A stretch of 64,000 bases of DNA from PZPK01 sp965230795 (GCA_965230795.1 OZ246020.1:558001-622000); one strand, 5' to 3'. Counted from the first letter of the stretch, positions 1 through 8,925 are shown. Translations and numbers: made by a program. The notes: generated by a model not told the origin, from the letters alone.

Positions 1-102
1 CTTGCATCCACAGCCATTGCCCCCTTGCGGGCGAAGGCGGAAAGCCTTGGCAGTGGAGATTTTTCACCCTTGTGGGCCGGGCAGAACGTTAGCGGATGCA
101 AG
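1..102. repeat. Nested inverted repeats, possible structured RNA
   Basis: No gene is seen in the first 274 bases. A perfect 9-bp inverted repeat (1-9 with 94-102) encloses a second 8-bp stem (14-21 with 49-56, one wobble), which in turn encloses a small CCC/GGG hairpin (22-31) and an AAGGC/GCCTT hairpin with a GGAAA loop (34-48). Such nesting suggests a folded RNA or the end of an element that continues left of the window. I do not recognise the family and the strand is unknown. Confidence 0.35.
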
Positions 103-175
103 GAGATTTCAGCAGCCGTGCTGACGCGGGAATTGGCAGGTTTAAGTTCAGACCCGGGCTAGCGGAGAGTCGAAA

Positions 176-253
176 GAAGTGGGTATCCATTTTTAAGTTT
201 CTGAATAGCAGTCTGGAGCTGTATTAACTGATGAAACCAAATGTACCCACTTC
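176..253. repeat. 10-bp perfect inverted repeat
   Basis: The arms at 176-185 (GAAGTGGGTA) and 244-253 (TACCCACTTC) are perfect inverted copies separated by 58 bp of AT-rich sequence. They lie just beyond the 3' end of the minus-strand gene at 275-1420. There is no T-run typical of a terminator. The repeat could be a stem in a transcript or the ends of a small element. No direct duplication was noticed outside the arms. Confidence 0.35.
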
Positions 254-274
254 ACATATCTGAAAGTTAGAACA

Positions 275-1420
275 TCAAACTGATGCTGTTTTCGCGTTCT
301 TTTCTACATTCTGAGTTTCTGGTTGGAGATATTCCGTCAGGATGGTTGGGCTCCACAGACGTGCGATAACATTTTTCATCATGTAAAGAGCAAGTAGTCC
401 ACACAATGCTAGGCCAAGTGAATTATCAAAGTACCAGACGCCAACTAAACCCAGTGTCAGTCCAATACCACTTGAAGAGGCGGATTGGAGTCTACTGTAA
501 TGGTTTATTCGCTTTTCAAACTCTTTCGAGTCTGGCAACTGTTGGACCAAGGCTTCCATTGCATGGGTTTTAACCGTGGGATTTAAAAACTCCAGATCCA
601 TTGTTTTTGACTCTAACTCGCCGGTTTTTTTATCCGCTTCCTGGTAGCTGATTTCATAGGTATCTTCATAATGGCGTGTCGATACCTTTATGATTGAATC
701 CAAAGCGATTGCATCCAGTTTATTGCCTTTGCCTCGGATGGATAAAATCTCTCCTAATGGAAGGTCGCCCTGATAAGCTTTCTGAACTTTTTTGGTACAG
801 GATTTTGCGAATTTAAAACGCACCAGTTTGTCATCGTCAATGGCGATCAATTGATGGTCCTCAACGTCTAGCCAACTGGAACCACTATAAAAACCTTCGG
901 GCATGTAACCATCCGGTTCCCGACCAAAAACTGGAATCAAAATAATGCTTAGCACAAAGGCTCCAACACCGGATACAGTGGCTGCCTGTATGCTGCGAGA
1001 GATGGGCGAGGTATTGGCGTCTGCCAATATGGTGCGCTTGAAAAGGACTAGGTTATGTTTGGGTCCGGTCGCCCAGAGCTCAATCTGACCGCCTTGTTCT
1101 AACGACTCGAAGTGAGGCTCACTGACTTTTTTTGTTTCAGTGACACGCTCTCCGTTAAAGTCATAAGTTAAGGTCACAAAGCTGTTGATTCGCGTTCTGC
1201 GCTTACCCTTGAAAGTTCGATAGCGTTCTTCTTCCTGGTAGAGATCGACAACCTCTGCTTCAATGATTATTTTTTCCGGGTCGGCGATAGCGGCTTTGGC
1301 GAAGCGTTGACTTGGGCCCTCGATATACCAAGAGGCGGTGATGATTGCGATGACGGAGAGAACAAGAAAAATCTTGATGTTGCGTTTGCGTTTTTGTCCT
1401 GGAGTAGAAAAGTTTGTCAT
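275..1420 (-). CDS. Unknown membrane protein, DUF3592-like layout
   Basis: This is a 381-residue protein of unrecognised function. It has an N-terminal membrane segment (about residues 14-30), an extracytoplasmic beta-rich stretch, a second membrane segment (about 143-165) and a hydrophobic pair near 315-350, followed by a short charged tail. The layout (membrane anchor, a domain that matures VxLxYxFNGE-like strands, further membrane helices) resembles DUF3592-type proteins, but this is a weak impression. It stands alone on the minus strand, with a 428-bp gap upstream that must hold its promoter. The flanking DNA looks AT-richer than the neighbouring operons, so it may be a recent arrival. 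The start is the ATG at 1420; no strong ribosome site decides it. Confidence 0.6.
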   Translation of the reverse strand: MTNFSTPGQKRKRNIKIFLVLSVIAIITASWYIEGPSQRFAKAAIADPEKIIIEAEVVDLYQEEERYRTFKGKRRTRINSFVTLTYDFNGERVTETKKVSEPHFESLEQGGQIELWATGPKHNLVLFKRTILADANTSPISRSIQAATVSGVGAFVLSIILIPVFGREPDGYMPEGFYSGSSWLDVEDHQLIAIDDDKLVRFKFAKSCTKKVQKAYQGDLPLGEILSIRGKGNKLDAIALDSIIKVSTRHYEDTYEISYQEADKKTGELESKTMDLEFLNPTVKTHAMEALVQQLPDSKEFEKRINHYSRLQSASSSGIGLTLGLVGVWYFDNSLGLALCGLLALYMMKNVIARLWSPTILTEYLQPETQNVEKNAKTASV

Positions 1421-1618
1421 GATACCAAGCGTCCTTACTAGTTAGTGTATTTTTGACTATAGGCTAATTTCTCGACTTTTCCCGCAATTTGATTTTCTTG
1501 CACCGTATATTGTTTTTTGGCAAAGGACCTCTCTGGAAGCAAACAGCATCCGAGCCTGCTGAAAACAACTTACGCTCGCAATGAGACATCTCGCCCGCGC
1601 GAAAGGCTGGGCCAGACA

Positions 1619-1646
1619 ACAAAAGCCAGCCCCCGGATAGCTGGCT
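1619..1646 (-). terminator. Probable intrinsic terminator of the cytochrome operon
   Basis: A perfect 7-bp stem, AGCCAGC (1624-1630) with GCTGGCT (1640-1646), has a 9-base loop. Read on the minus strand it is followed by TTTTGTTG, a usable though interrupted T-run. It lies about 200 bp beyond the cytochrome stop codon and ahead of the next minus-strand gene. Confidence 0.5.
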
Positions 1647-1771
1647 CGAATGATTCGCATATGAGCTTGCGAGCCAAAAGATAGTGCTGAGTTAATACGA
1701 TGCAACCCGATGCGTGGCGATTTTTTTGATATGTTTATTTGCCGGGAGCATGGTAAACAAGTGACATAGAA

Positions 1772-1814
1772 ACGGGCCGAACCGCGCGTTGCCATAACAC
1801 GCCATCCGACCCGT
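1772..1814 (-). other. Long two-tier RNA hairpin after the cytochrome gene
   Basis: Read on the minus strand, a 10-bp outer stem (1805-1814 with 1772-1781, two G-U pairs) and a 6-bp inner stem (1796-1801 with 1785-1790, one G-U) are separated by a 3x3 internal loop and close on a 5-base loop. The hairpin begins about 35 bases after the stop codon. The run after it is only TTTC, so it may protect the 3' end of the message instead of ending transcription. Confidence 0.5.
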
Positions 1815-1848
1815 CTATCCAAACGGCTGATACGCCGCAAATAGTCTC

Positions 1849-3090
1849 CTACAGTGAACAGCTTTCCGGAGGCAAGGAATTAATCCAGCGTTCGATCAGC
1901 GCGACCCCTTCCTCATGAACGATGGCACGGCCAAGTTCCGGCATACGCTGACGTTCGTCGTTGGTGTTCATGCGAAACAGCAGATACGAATCCAACGCAT
2001 TTCCTGGCACCATGTCGAAGGTGTAGTCTTCGTGACCGCCGGCCACCGGTTCTTTACAGGCGCCATGCTTGGCAGGATAGCTGGCATAGTCGCGATTGAA
2101 CTCCAGATGCAGTCCGGTTCCGCCCGCAGGTCCACCGTAGTTTTCGGGCAGGTCAAGACCCGCACGGTGACAGTGCGCACAGTTCACATCCAGATAGGAT
2201 TTCGCGGCGAGCATCAACTCATCGTTGTCCAGGTTGTCGATATCCGTGCTGTCGGTGAAATGGGCGGCCTTGGAGACCTCGTTCATATTCGATGGCAGCC
2301 CATCCAGAATGCCCAGATCTTCCCAGTGACTTAACTGATTGGCAATGATGCCATCATAATCATAGTCCTTGTTAAGGAAACGGGCCTTGGGGCCGATCGG
2401 TTTGAAGATGGGCTGGCGATCCGGCCCGGGATTGAGCAGTGGAACCACCGAGTGGCAGGAGGTGCATTGCGTGACGGAGGGGACCCGATAGTCAAAGACC
2501 TTTTGGGCGCCTTCATGCACGGTCGTCACAGCTTCCACCAGTTTGCCGGCAACGGCCAGACTGGCATCATCGACCGAGTCCCAGTAGTAGGGGCGGGCCA
2601 CCCAGCCTTCCTCCCGATGAATCAACAGGCGAGTTTCCAGCAGACGTTCGCTGCCGTCCCGGAACGCGGTGTCGTCGGGCATGGCGAAGGTTTTGACGAT
2701 CACCGTACCAATGGGGAAGTCAAAGGCTTCATGCTCGGAGTATTCCGCCTGCTCACCCTCGGGGATGAAGACAAAGCGGTATTTACTGGCATAGTCCGAG
2801 AACAATTGGGTCGACAGGTCATAGGGCACGCCGCCATCATTAGGATTGGCGGTGGGGTCCCGTGGGTCCTGGAACAGATTGTAGTCTGATAGCTGTGGAC
2901 AGTTTTCATTCAATAGTGCGTCCCATTTCACAGAGCTGGCTTCGCCACTGCAAGTCCGGGTATCGTCCTGATTCCCGTTTTTTGAGTCGCCGCTTTTAAT
3001 GACCACCTTGCAGGCCGTCAGTATCAGAATAAGGGCAAACCAGGCCAGCGCATGTGCGGACCGTCTGCCGTGAAGATTCAGTTTCATCAT
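1849..3090 (-). CDS. SO2930-family diheme c-type cytochrome lipoprotein
   Basis: This is a 413-residue predicted outer-membrane or periplasmic lipoprotein. Residues 1-27 form a lipoprotein signal ending in the lipobox LILTAC, with the lipid-bearing Cys at 27. Two haem-binding CxxCH motifs follow: CTSCH (about residue 210) and CAHCH (about 305). This matches the SO2930-type family (TIGR03806), which almost always sits beside an SO2931-type beta-helix protein, as it does here. Two haems imply electron transfer, but the substrate and partner are unknown for the family. It is the second gene of a minus-strand pair, 71 bp after the beta-helix gene; the gap between them forms a large hairpin. The assignment rests on the lipobox, both haem motifs and the neighbour. 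Confidence 0.85.
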   Translation of the reverse strand: MMKLNLHGRRSAHALAWFALILILTACKVVIKSGDSKNGNQDDTRTCSGEASSVKWDALLNENCPQLSDYNLFQDPRDPTANPNDGGVPYDLSTQLFSDYASKYRFVFIPEGEQAEYSEHEAFDFPIGTVIVKTFAMPDDTAFRDGSERLLETRLLIHREEGWVARPYYWDSVDDASLAVAGKLVEAVTTVHEGAQKVFDYRVPSVTQCTSCHSVVPLLNPGPDRQPIFKPIGPKARFLNKDYDYDGIIANQLSHWEDLGILDGLPSNMNEVSKAAHFTDSTDIDNLDNDELMLAAKSYLDVNCAHCHRAGLDLPENYGGPAGGTGLHLEFNRDYASYPAKHGACKEPVAGGHEDYTFDMVPGNALDSYLLFRMNTNDERQRMPELGRAIVHEEGVALIERWINSLPPESCSL

Positions 3091-3109
3091 ATGTACCTCT
3101 GAACAATGG

Positions 3110-3158
3110 ATGACAGCAGGGCGGTGCCGTCCGGCGTTCCGCCCCGCAGGCTTGTCAT
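3110..3158 (-). other. Large intercistronic hairpin between beta-helix and cytochrome genes
   Basis: The 71-bp gap folds almost entirely. Outer arms ATGACA (3110-3115) and TGTCAT (3153-3158) enclose a GC-rich stem (GCAGGGCGG at 3116-3124 with CCGCCCCGC near 3139-3147, one mismatch) and an inner GCCG/CGGC stem near the tip. No T-run follows on the minus strand. It may set the relative level of the two messages or block nuclease decay. Confidence 0.55.
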
Positions 3159-3161
3159 GGG

Positions 3162-4805
3162 CTACAGTGAGCAGGCTTGTGCCGCCAGATCATCGCCCTG
3201 GCAACCGTATTCCTTGCCGTCGAAACTAACGCTCGCAGCTGGTAAGCGGTTTTGCACACAGTTCAGGTAGGTATTGTTTGCCAATGAATCGATTAGCAGG
3301 CTGGCTTGAGGATTGCCGCCGCCATCCCAGTTATTGGGATCCAGCGGATCGGTGCCGTAGACCAAGCCTGTATTCACGTCGTAATACGTGGCAGGATCAT
3401 TGCCGATCACATTGTTATTGAGGCAGACACGATCTCCATTGCCATAGGGGTTGTAGTTGATGCCATCCGCCTGGGCTTCGGGGCTGACCAGGGCGTTGAA
3501 GCCGGTGAGTGCGCCGGCATTGGACAGCAGTTCGCCGATGCCGTCATAGAGCACAGCAGGGAAGACCTGGGGCATGCCAGAGGCATTGTAGGGAGAGCTG
3601 TAGCCGGCGATGACATCGGCAATCAACACACCACCGGGGTCGTCGCCATTGCGGGCGATGAGGTTGTCGTGGGCGTAAACGTTCTTCACCATGGGCGTCC
3701 AGCCAGCGGTAATGGAGGCGCCGTAATTGACCGGATAGTTCGCCACATCCTGGTCATTCATAAAGTAGCTGGAGATAGCAATGGCGGTGGTGCGGTTGTC
3801 GGTGATTTCGTTGTTGTAGACTTCCACATCGCTGACGGCAAAGACCAGTACACCGGTGCCGGGAGGTGCAATGCCGACTGAGCCAAGGCCGACGTTTTCG
3901 CGATTGTTGGCAACCACGCGATTATTGAAGATTCGAATGTTGCCACCGTAGGCGAGTTCCAGATTCGGAAAGTCGAAGGCCAGAATGCCGGCGGTGTTGT
4001 CCATGGCGACATTGTCATAAACGTCCGCATTCAGCGTGTTCTCGATTTCGATCCCGGCGATATTGCGGTTGACGACGTTGTTGCGCACCACCACGTCGCG
4101 GGACTGACCGACATAGATACCGGCGTCACGCGAGCCGCTGGTTTTGTTGTGTTCAACCAGAACATTCACACTGTTGACCGGATACAGGCCATAGGCGCTG
4201 TTGGCGGTGGCCAGTTCCCCGTCCCAGTTCACATAGGTGTGGGTCATATGCACACCATTAACCCCCACCGCTTTGATCCCGTTCTTGTTGGTTTCCACTA
4301 CAGCCATATCGCGTACGGTGATGTTATTGCCGCCTTCGAGGCGAATACCATCGTCACCACTGCTGCCGCTGAAATCCAGCTGTGTTGCGCCAATCCCGTG
4401 TCCGGTCAGCGTCAGGCCGTTGGCCGCTGAAATGATGATGGACTCCGATACCGTAAATTGCCCTTCAGGCAAGAGCACGACGGCGTCATCGGCCACATCA
4501 AACAGTGCCAGCAGCAGCGCTTCGGTAATATCGCTGCCATCGGCCACATCGGGCGCGACCTGAATCGCATCACAGGGGACGGCATAGCCGGAGGTGGTGA
4601 CTGCAATGTTCTCGCAGCTATTACCACCGTTACCGGTTTTGTCTTTGATGACGATTCCATCGAGTGCGTTTTCGACCACTTCTTCGGTGTCTTCGTCGCC
4701 TTTTATGGTGACTTTACAGCCGGAGATGATGAGCGTGCCGGCAAGCGCCAGCGTCGCCATGCGCAATGCAGGTTTCCAGGATAATGAAGAGTATTTGGGT
4801 GACAT
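3162..4805 (-). CDS. SO2931-family parallel beta-helix lipoprotein
   Basis: This is a 547-residue predicted lipoprotein with a right-handed parallel beta-helix fold. The N-terminus has a signal and the lipobox LIISGC. The body carries many short repeats with the N-N-V/I rhythm of beta-helix coils (for example HNKTSG, RNNVVNRN, YDNVAMDN, FNNRVVANN, YNNEITDN). It matches the TIGR03805/SO2931 group, whose fixed partner is the diheme cytochrome encoded next. Carbohydrate or surface binding is possible but unproven. I chose the ATG at 4805 because AGAGGG lies 7 bases upstream; the frame stays open to 4850, but an ATG there lacks a ribosome site. Eight cysteines, several near both ends of the helix, may form disulphides. 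Confidence 0.85.
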   Translation of the reverse strand: MSPKYSSLSWKPALRMATLALAGTLIISGCKVTIKGDEDTEEVVENALDGIVIKDKTGNGGNSCENIAVTTSGYAVPCDAIQVAPDVADGSDITEALLLALFDVADDAVVLLPEGQFTVSESIIISAANGLTLTGHGIGATQLDFSGSSGDDGIRLEGGNNITVRDMAVVETNKNGIKAVGVNGVHMTHTYVNWDGELATANSAYGLYPVNSVNVLVEHNKTSGSRDAGIYVGQSRDVVVRNNVVNRNIAGIEIENTLNADVYDNVAMDNTAGILAFDFPNLELAYGGNIRIFNNRVVANNRENVGLGSVGIAPPGTGVLVFAVSDVEVYNNEITDNRTTAIAISSYFMNDQDVANYPVNYGASITAGWTPMVKNVYAHDNLIARNGDDPGGVLIADVIAGYSSPYNASGMPQVFPAVLYDGIGELLSNAGALTGFNALVSPEAQADGINYNPYGNGDRVCLNNNVIGNDPATYYDVNTGLVYGTDPLDPNNWDGGGNPQASLLIDSLANNTYLNCVQNRLPAASVSFDGKEYGCQGDDLAAQACSL

Positions 4806-4945
4806 GTGCATTCCCTCTTTAGTGTTTTTATTGTGATTCCAGCGCTTCAAGTCAGGAGTTGAAACGCCTTCGGCAAGACTAAAGAAGGGGCCCTGATGGG
4901 CTCAAAAGCTTCCGCTGTGCAGAAGCGAATTTCGCTGTGCAAAGT

Positions 4946-4980
4946 GTAAAAAGCCTCTGAGCAAATGTTGCAAGAGGCTT
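4946..4980 (-). terminator. Intrinsic terminator of the araC-type gene
   Basis: A perfect 8-bp stem, AAGCCTCT (4951-4958) with AGAGGCTT (4973-4980), has a 14-base loop and is followed on the minus strand by a run of five Ts. It lies just beyond the stop codon of the regulator gene at 5004 and should separate it from the beta-helix operon. Confidence 0.75.
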
Positions 4981-5003
4981 GGCAAAAACTGTAAGGGGTT
5001 GAT

Positions 5004-6104
5004 TTACAGGGAAGTGACGGGGGAGAGCTTGTCGCTTTGTCCGCCTTGCTCAAAGGCATGACGGCTTAGAGCGTCGAAACTGTCTGACCGGGTATGCTGC
5101 CGATATTCGCTGGGGGTACAGCCGCGAATCTCCCGGAAGGCACGATTGAATGAACTCAGGGTTCGATAGCCCACATCCAGGGCGATGTTCTGTATCGGCG
5201 TTTGGGGCTCAGCCAACAGACGTTCACTGGCCTCACCAATGCGCAGATGATTGATGTAGTCATTGAAGTTCCGATAATCGAAGGCTTCATTGATCAAGGC
5301 CCGGGTCTTGTATTCCGGGATCGACAGCTCTCTGGCGAGCATACTCAGGGTCAGCTTTTCGGTGCGATAGTAACCTTGGGTCATCAGCGCGTGAAGTTTT
5401 TCCAGCAGAACCTCCTGTTCGCTGGGTGGAGAGGGCTCCGCTTGCTGTGGGATCGAAATGCAATTCGTGGTATCCAAATGCCGAACCCGTGCAAAGATGC
5501 CATCCCGGCCTTTCAACAGCGCAAAGCCTGTTACCAGAGCTGCCACACTGGCGACCACATTGAGACTGAAGGCGGGTAAATATCCCGTGTTCATGCTCAG
5601 CGTCACCCACAGGGACGTCAGGCCAAGCGTACAGAGCATCAGCATACGCAGGCGTCTGCGGGACTCGATCAAGTCATCCTGCCAGTGTGCAATGACCACC
5701 CAGAGTCCGTTCAGAATCACCAGATACTCGCAGCTTCGGGGAAGCTCCCAGGCCAGCACGTGCAGCCAGCCGCTCTCCGCCATGGGGGCACCAAAGGGTC
5801 TGGCCAGTGCCGGAATAACGCAGGAATACAGGGCCAGCAAGGACCATATGGAACGCAAACTCGGACGGCGGGCAAAGCCAACCTGGCACAGCAACCAGAA
5901 CAGGGCAGGAATGAAGGTCATCAGATCGCCCATCAGCCATGACCAGTTAGCCGGAACCACATTGCGCAACAGGAAGGCCGCCACCGCTACCAGTAGCGCC
6001 AGAAACACTTTGGCGATAAACAGGCGATGAAAGTCCCGCGCGATAACGATAAACAAAACGGTAATGATGCCGAGGCAGAAACCACTGAATAGCATGGCGG
6101 ACAC
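5004..6104 (-). CDS. Membrane-anchored AraC-family regulator
   Basis: This is a 366-residue protein with about seven N-terminal hydrophobic segments (residues 3-215) and a C-terminal AraC-type DNA-binding domain (about 245-345). The second helix-turn-helix is clear: IQNIALDVGYRTLSSFNRAF followed by GCTPSEYRQH. Integral membrane AraC regulators are thought to sense a signal in or across the inner membrane. It lies directly upstream of the beta-helix/cytochrome operon in the same direction but is split from it by a terminator, so it probably regulates that operon from its own transcript. Its ligand is unknown. The start ATG at 6104 is preceded by AAAGGAGTGTCCGCC, a strong ribosome site. Confidence 0.85.
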   Translation of the reverse strand: MSAMLFSGFCLGIITVLFIVIARDFHRLFIAKVFLALLVAVAAFLLRNVVPANWSWLMGDLMTFIPALFWLLCQVGFARRPSLRSIWSLLALYSCVIPALARPFGAPMAESGWLHVLAWELPRSCEYLVILNGLWVVIAHWQDDLIESRRRLRMLMLCTLGLTSLWVTLSMNTGYLPAFSLNVVASVAALVTGFALLKGRDGIFARVRHLDTTNCISIPQQAEPSPPSEQEVLLEKLHALMTQGYYRTEKLTLSMLARELSIPEYKTRALINEAFDYRNFNDYINHLRIGEASERLLAEPQTPIQNIALDVGYRTLSSFNRAFREIRGCTPSEYRQHTRSDSFDALSRHAFEQGGQSDKLSPVTSL

Positions 6105-6220
6105 TCCTTTTTATTATTCTGAGGAAAGTGAGCCGGAAACGATGACTGTCTATTTTATACACAGGCTTGGGCGGCAATAAACCGTTGGACGTACAAATCG
6201 CGAACAAAGTCGGTGACTGG

Positions 6221-6234
6221 GCGCTATTTAGCGC
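6221..6234. repeat. 14-bp palindrome
   Basis: GCGCTATTTAGCGC has perfect 6-bp arms around TT. It lies 13 bp beyond the stop codon of the GGDEF-EAL gene, in the 142-bp gap before the araC-type gene. There is no T-run on either strand, so it is more likely an operator or 3'-end structure than a terminator. Confidence 0.35.
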
Positions 6235-6246
6235 GGTCAATTCCTG

Positions 6247-8925
6247 TTAACCCTGATTACTCAAGGATCGGGAGGCCATCATACGGGGTTTGAAATCGTT
6301 GTTGTGGGTCAGCCATTGGGTCAGGGCGTCTCCCGGGATCGGCTGCTGGACGAAGAATCCCTGTCCAAGATCGCAGGCCATGTCTCGAAGGGTAAGCAGA
6401 GTTGTCTGATCTTCGATGCCCTCGGCAACAACCCGAAGTCCGAGCTGATGGGCGATGGCCATGGTGGTTTCAACGATGACGCGATCTTCGTTGTTGCGCA
6501 GCATGTCGGTGACGAAAGAGCGGTCGATTTTGAGCTCATGGATGGGCAGTTTCTTCAGATAGGTTAGGGAAGAGTAGCCGGTGCCGAAATCATCGAGTGA
6601 CAGATTCACTCCATAGCTGCTGAGGATGTCCAGGGTAACCAGTGTTTGGTGCATATCCTCTATCACAGCACTTTCGGTGACTTCGAGTACCAGTTTTTCT
6701 GCCGGGAACTGATGCCGCTGCAGAGCCTCAATGACTTCGTCGGCGAAGCTTTCGTTGAGCAGGTTACGCACCGATATATTGATGGCAATGGAGAGGTCCA
6801 TTCCTTGTCGTCTTAGCGAGGCGCAGTAACCCAGTCCCTGGTCAATGACCCATTCCGAGATGCGTTGAATCACACCGGTACTCTCGGCAATATCGATAAA
6901 GTGGCTGGGCGTGAGCAAACCGTGCTTGGGGTGCTGCCAGCGGATCAGCGCTTCGATACTTTCCACCCTGTTTTGCTGCAGATTGATTTTGGGCTGATAG
7001 TGCAGGCTGAGTTCATGATTATCGAGGGCATTAATGAGCTCGCCCATGATAGACAGGCGGCTTTCGCTGTATTGGTCGATGTGCGCGTCATAACTGACAA
7101 TAGGAAGCTTGGACCATTTGGCGGCGCGGACGGCGATCATGGACTTGCGCAACAATCCCTCTGCGCTGTGGTCGTCCTGAGGCCAGCTGGCGATACCAAT
7201 GTTGCCGCCAAGATCGAGAGTCATATCGTTAAACAGCACTGGTTGCGCCAGTTTCTTGATGAGGCCCTCTATGATTTTGCGCTCGTCATCGGCGAGCGAA
7301 CAGCTTAGTACGAATGCAAAGTACACTCCCTCCATAACGCCGATATAAGCAGGGGATTCATGGGCCATGGACAGTGCTTTGATACCCGGCCAGCCCGATA
7401 ATTCCTTATCAAGATTACGTAAAGCCTGAATCAGTATCTGGTCTCCGGCCTGATGACCGAGGGTGAAGTTGATGTCATGAAAGTTATTGAGGTGAACCGT
7501 GCATACCAGCAGCTTGTTGTGCTCGGAGGTGTCGCCAACAATGATGTCGCTGAGGCGTTGTGTACATAACAGACGATTGGGGGCGCCGGTGAGGGGATCA
7601 TGAAAATTCTGGAATACCAGGGCCTGTTCGGTTTTGCGTTTTTCCTCGGTGGCTTCCAGTGCCGCTTCAACAGCCTCAATGCGATCAGCTTTCTCAGTGT
7701 TGATGCGGTCAGCCAGGGCCAGAGATAGCAATATGACTTCTGCTGTGGCGCCCAGCTGCGTGCCATATTGGGTCAATAAAACGTTGGGCAGAATATCAAA
7801 CTGTAACAGCGCCCGAGCAATGAAGCCTGTGATCAGAAAACCCCAGGCGGCGGTGAAGAAGTAGGCGCGGCGTTCTCGTTTATACACCCCGTAAATGCCC
7901 GTCGCGACAATGGCAAGACAAATGGGAATCGGCAGGAATACTGCCATAACGGTCGACAAATGCTGGCCAAGCAAAAACGGAAAACTGAGCGCAGCGAGGC
8001 AGAAAAGGCTGAGACCGGAGAGCAGTTTTTCAATGCCATGGCCATAGTCTTTGGTGCCGAGAAATGAACGGGTAAAACAGAGCGCAAAAAACATGGAAGT
8101 CGGAGCAATCAGTGCAAAGGCCACATTGGCCATGTCAGGGCTATGTGGCCAGAGAAACTGGTTAGCGACTCCGCTGATCACCATGTTAGTGATCAGAATA
8201 GTGGCGATGTAAAGAATGTAATGGACGTAAGCGATGTCCCGCACCGACAGATACACGAAGAAGTTGTACAGAATCATAACCAGCATGATGCCGTAAAAAA
8301 TCCCCAGCCAGTAAAGTTTCTGGGCCGACTTTTCCAGCAGTTTGGTATCGGAATACAGGGCCAGTGGTAGCTGCAGGGAGGTGCTGGTTTTGATGCGGAA
8401 GTACACCGCAGCGGGCTCAGTGGTGGCGAGCCGGATGGGAAAAATATAACTGTGTAAATGGATGTCGCGGATATCAAAGGGGTAGGCATCCCCCATCAGC
8501 ATTTTCCGGTAATGGCCATTCGCATCGGGATAGTAATATTCAATGTGATCTAGAAAGGGATAGTCCAGTTCCAGGTACCAGGAACCGTCGCGACTGAGGC
8601 CTTCTGGGTCATGAACCGGTAGTCGAAACCAATAGGCGCCGTCCACAAAGCCGAAATTGGGGTCCTCTCCGGGGACGGCCTGAAAACGCGCTTGCCACTT
8701 GGCCAGGCGGATGGAGTCGATATCCAGAATTTCTGTTTCCGGTAAATAGCTGAGATGTTTGCCAAGATGAAGGGCAGTGCCTTGGGGTTTGAGTGTCACG
8801 ACAGGGAGTACGTTATCAGACGCATTGACGGTGCAAGCCAGCAGCGAACACCACAACACCAGCGTCATCCGCAGAAAGCTGAACAGGGTTAGTCTGGACT
8901 GATGCTCCAATCTATACAAATGCAT
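6247..8925 (-). CDS. 7TMR-DISM sensor with degenerate GGDEF and intact EAL
   Basis: This is an 892-residue inner-membrane signalling protein. In order it has a signal segment (about 10-35), a periplasmic 7TMR-DISM extracellular domain (about 45-195), seven membrane helices (about 203-405), a short coiled linker (410-435), a GGDEF domain (438-610) and an EAL domain (625-875). The GGDEF signature is replaced by MEGVYF near residue 531, so diguanylate cyclase activity is unlikely. The EAL domain keeps its catalytic signatures: EAL at 658-660, DDFGTGYSSL at 778-787, KID at 799-801 and EGIED at 835-839. It therefore probably hydrolyses cyclic-di-GMP in response to a periplasmic ligand. The gene is transcribed alone on the minus strand. 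Confidence 0.9.
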   Translation of the reverse strand: MHLYRLEHQSRLTLFSFLRMTLVLWCSLLACTVNASDNVLPVVTLKPQGTALHLGKHLSYLPETEILDIDSIRLAKWQARFQAVPGEDPNFGFVDGAYWFRLPVHDPEGLSRDGSWYLELDYPFLDHIEYYYPDANGHYRKMLMGDAYPFDIRDIHLHSYIFPIRLATTEPAAVYFRIKTSTSLQLPLALYSDTKLLEKSAQKLYWLGIFYGIMLVMILYNFFVYLSVRDIAYVHYILYIATILITNMVISGVANQFLWPHSPDMANVAFALIAPTSMFFALCFTRSFLGTKDYGHGIEKLLSGLSLFCLAALSFPFLLGQHLSTVMAVFLPIPICLAIVATGIYGVYKRERRAYFFTAAWGFLITGFIARALLQFDILPNVLLTQYGTQLGATAEVILLSLALADRINTEKADRIEAVEAALEATEEKRKTEQALVFQNFHDPLTGAPNRLLCTQRLSDIIVGDTSEHNKLLVCTVHLNNFHDINFTLGHQAGDQILIQALRNLDKELSGWPGIKALSMAHESPAYIGVMEGVYFAFVLSCSLADDERKIIEGLIKKLAQPVLFNDMTLDLGGNIGIASWPQDDHSAEGLLRKSMIAVRAAKWSKLPIVSYDAHIDQYSESRLSIMGELINALDNHELSLHYQPKINLQQNRVESIEALIRWQHPKHGLLTPSHFIDIAESTGVIQRISEWVIDQGLGYCASLRRQGMDLSIAINISVRNLLNESFADEVIEALQRHQFPAEKLVLEVTESAVIEDMHQTLVTLDILSSYGVNLSLDDFGTGYSSLTYLKKLPIHELKIDRSFVTDMLRNNEDRVIVETTMAIAHQLGLRVVAEGIEDQTTLLTLRDMACDLGQGFFVQQPIPGDALTQWLTHNNDFKPRMMASRSLSNQG

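Larger units (their letters stand above)
1421..1848. other. 428-bp gap without a convincing gene
   Basis: The gap between the unknown membrane protein and the diheme cytochrome gene contains two minus-strand hairpins, described separately, and should contain the promoter of the 275-1420 gene. An open frame of 127 codons crosses it on the minus strand, but its product is rich in Arg, Cys and Ser, has no recognisable domain and runs through both hairpins, so I do not call it a gene. Confidence 0.5.

Noticed and set aside
1457..1840. Open frame of 127 codons on the minus strand
   Set aside because: It runs through two RNA hairpins, has a Cys/Arg/Ser-rich product without any domain and no ribosome site; treated as noncoding.
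3306..3881. Plus-strand frame of 191 codons opposite the beta-helix gene
   Set aside because: A shadow of the repetitive beta-helix coding sequence; the minus-strand product has a lipobox, repeats and a ribosome site.
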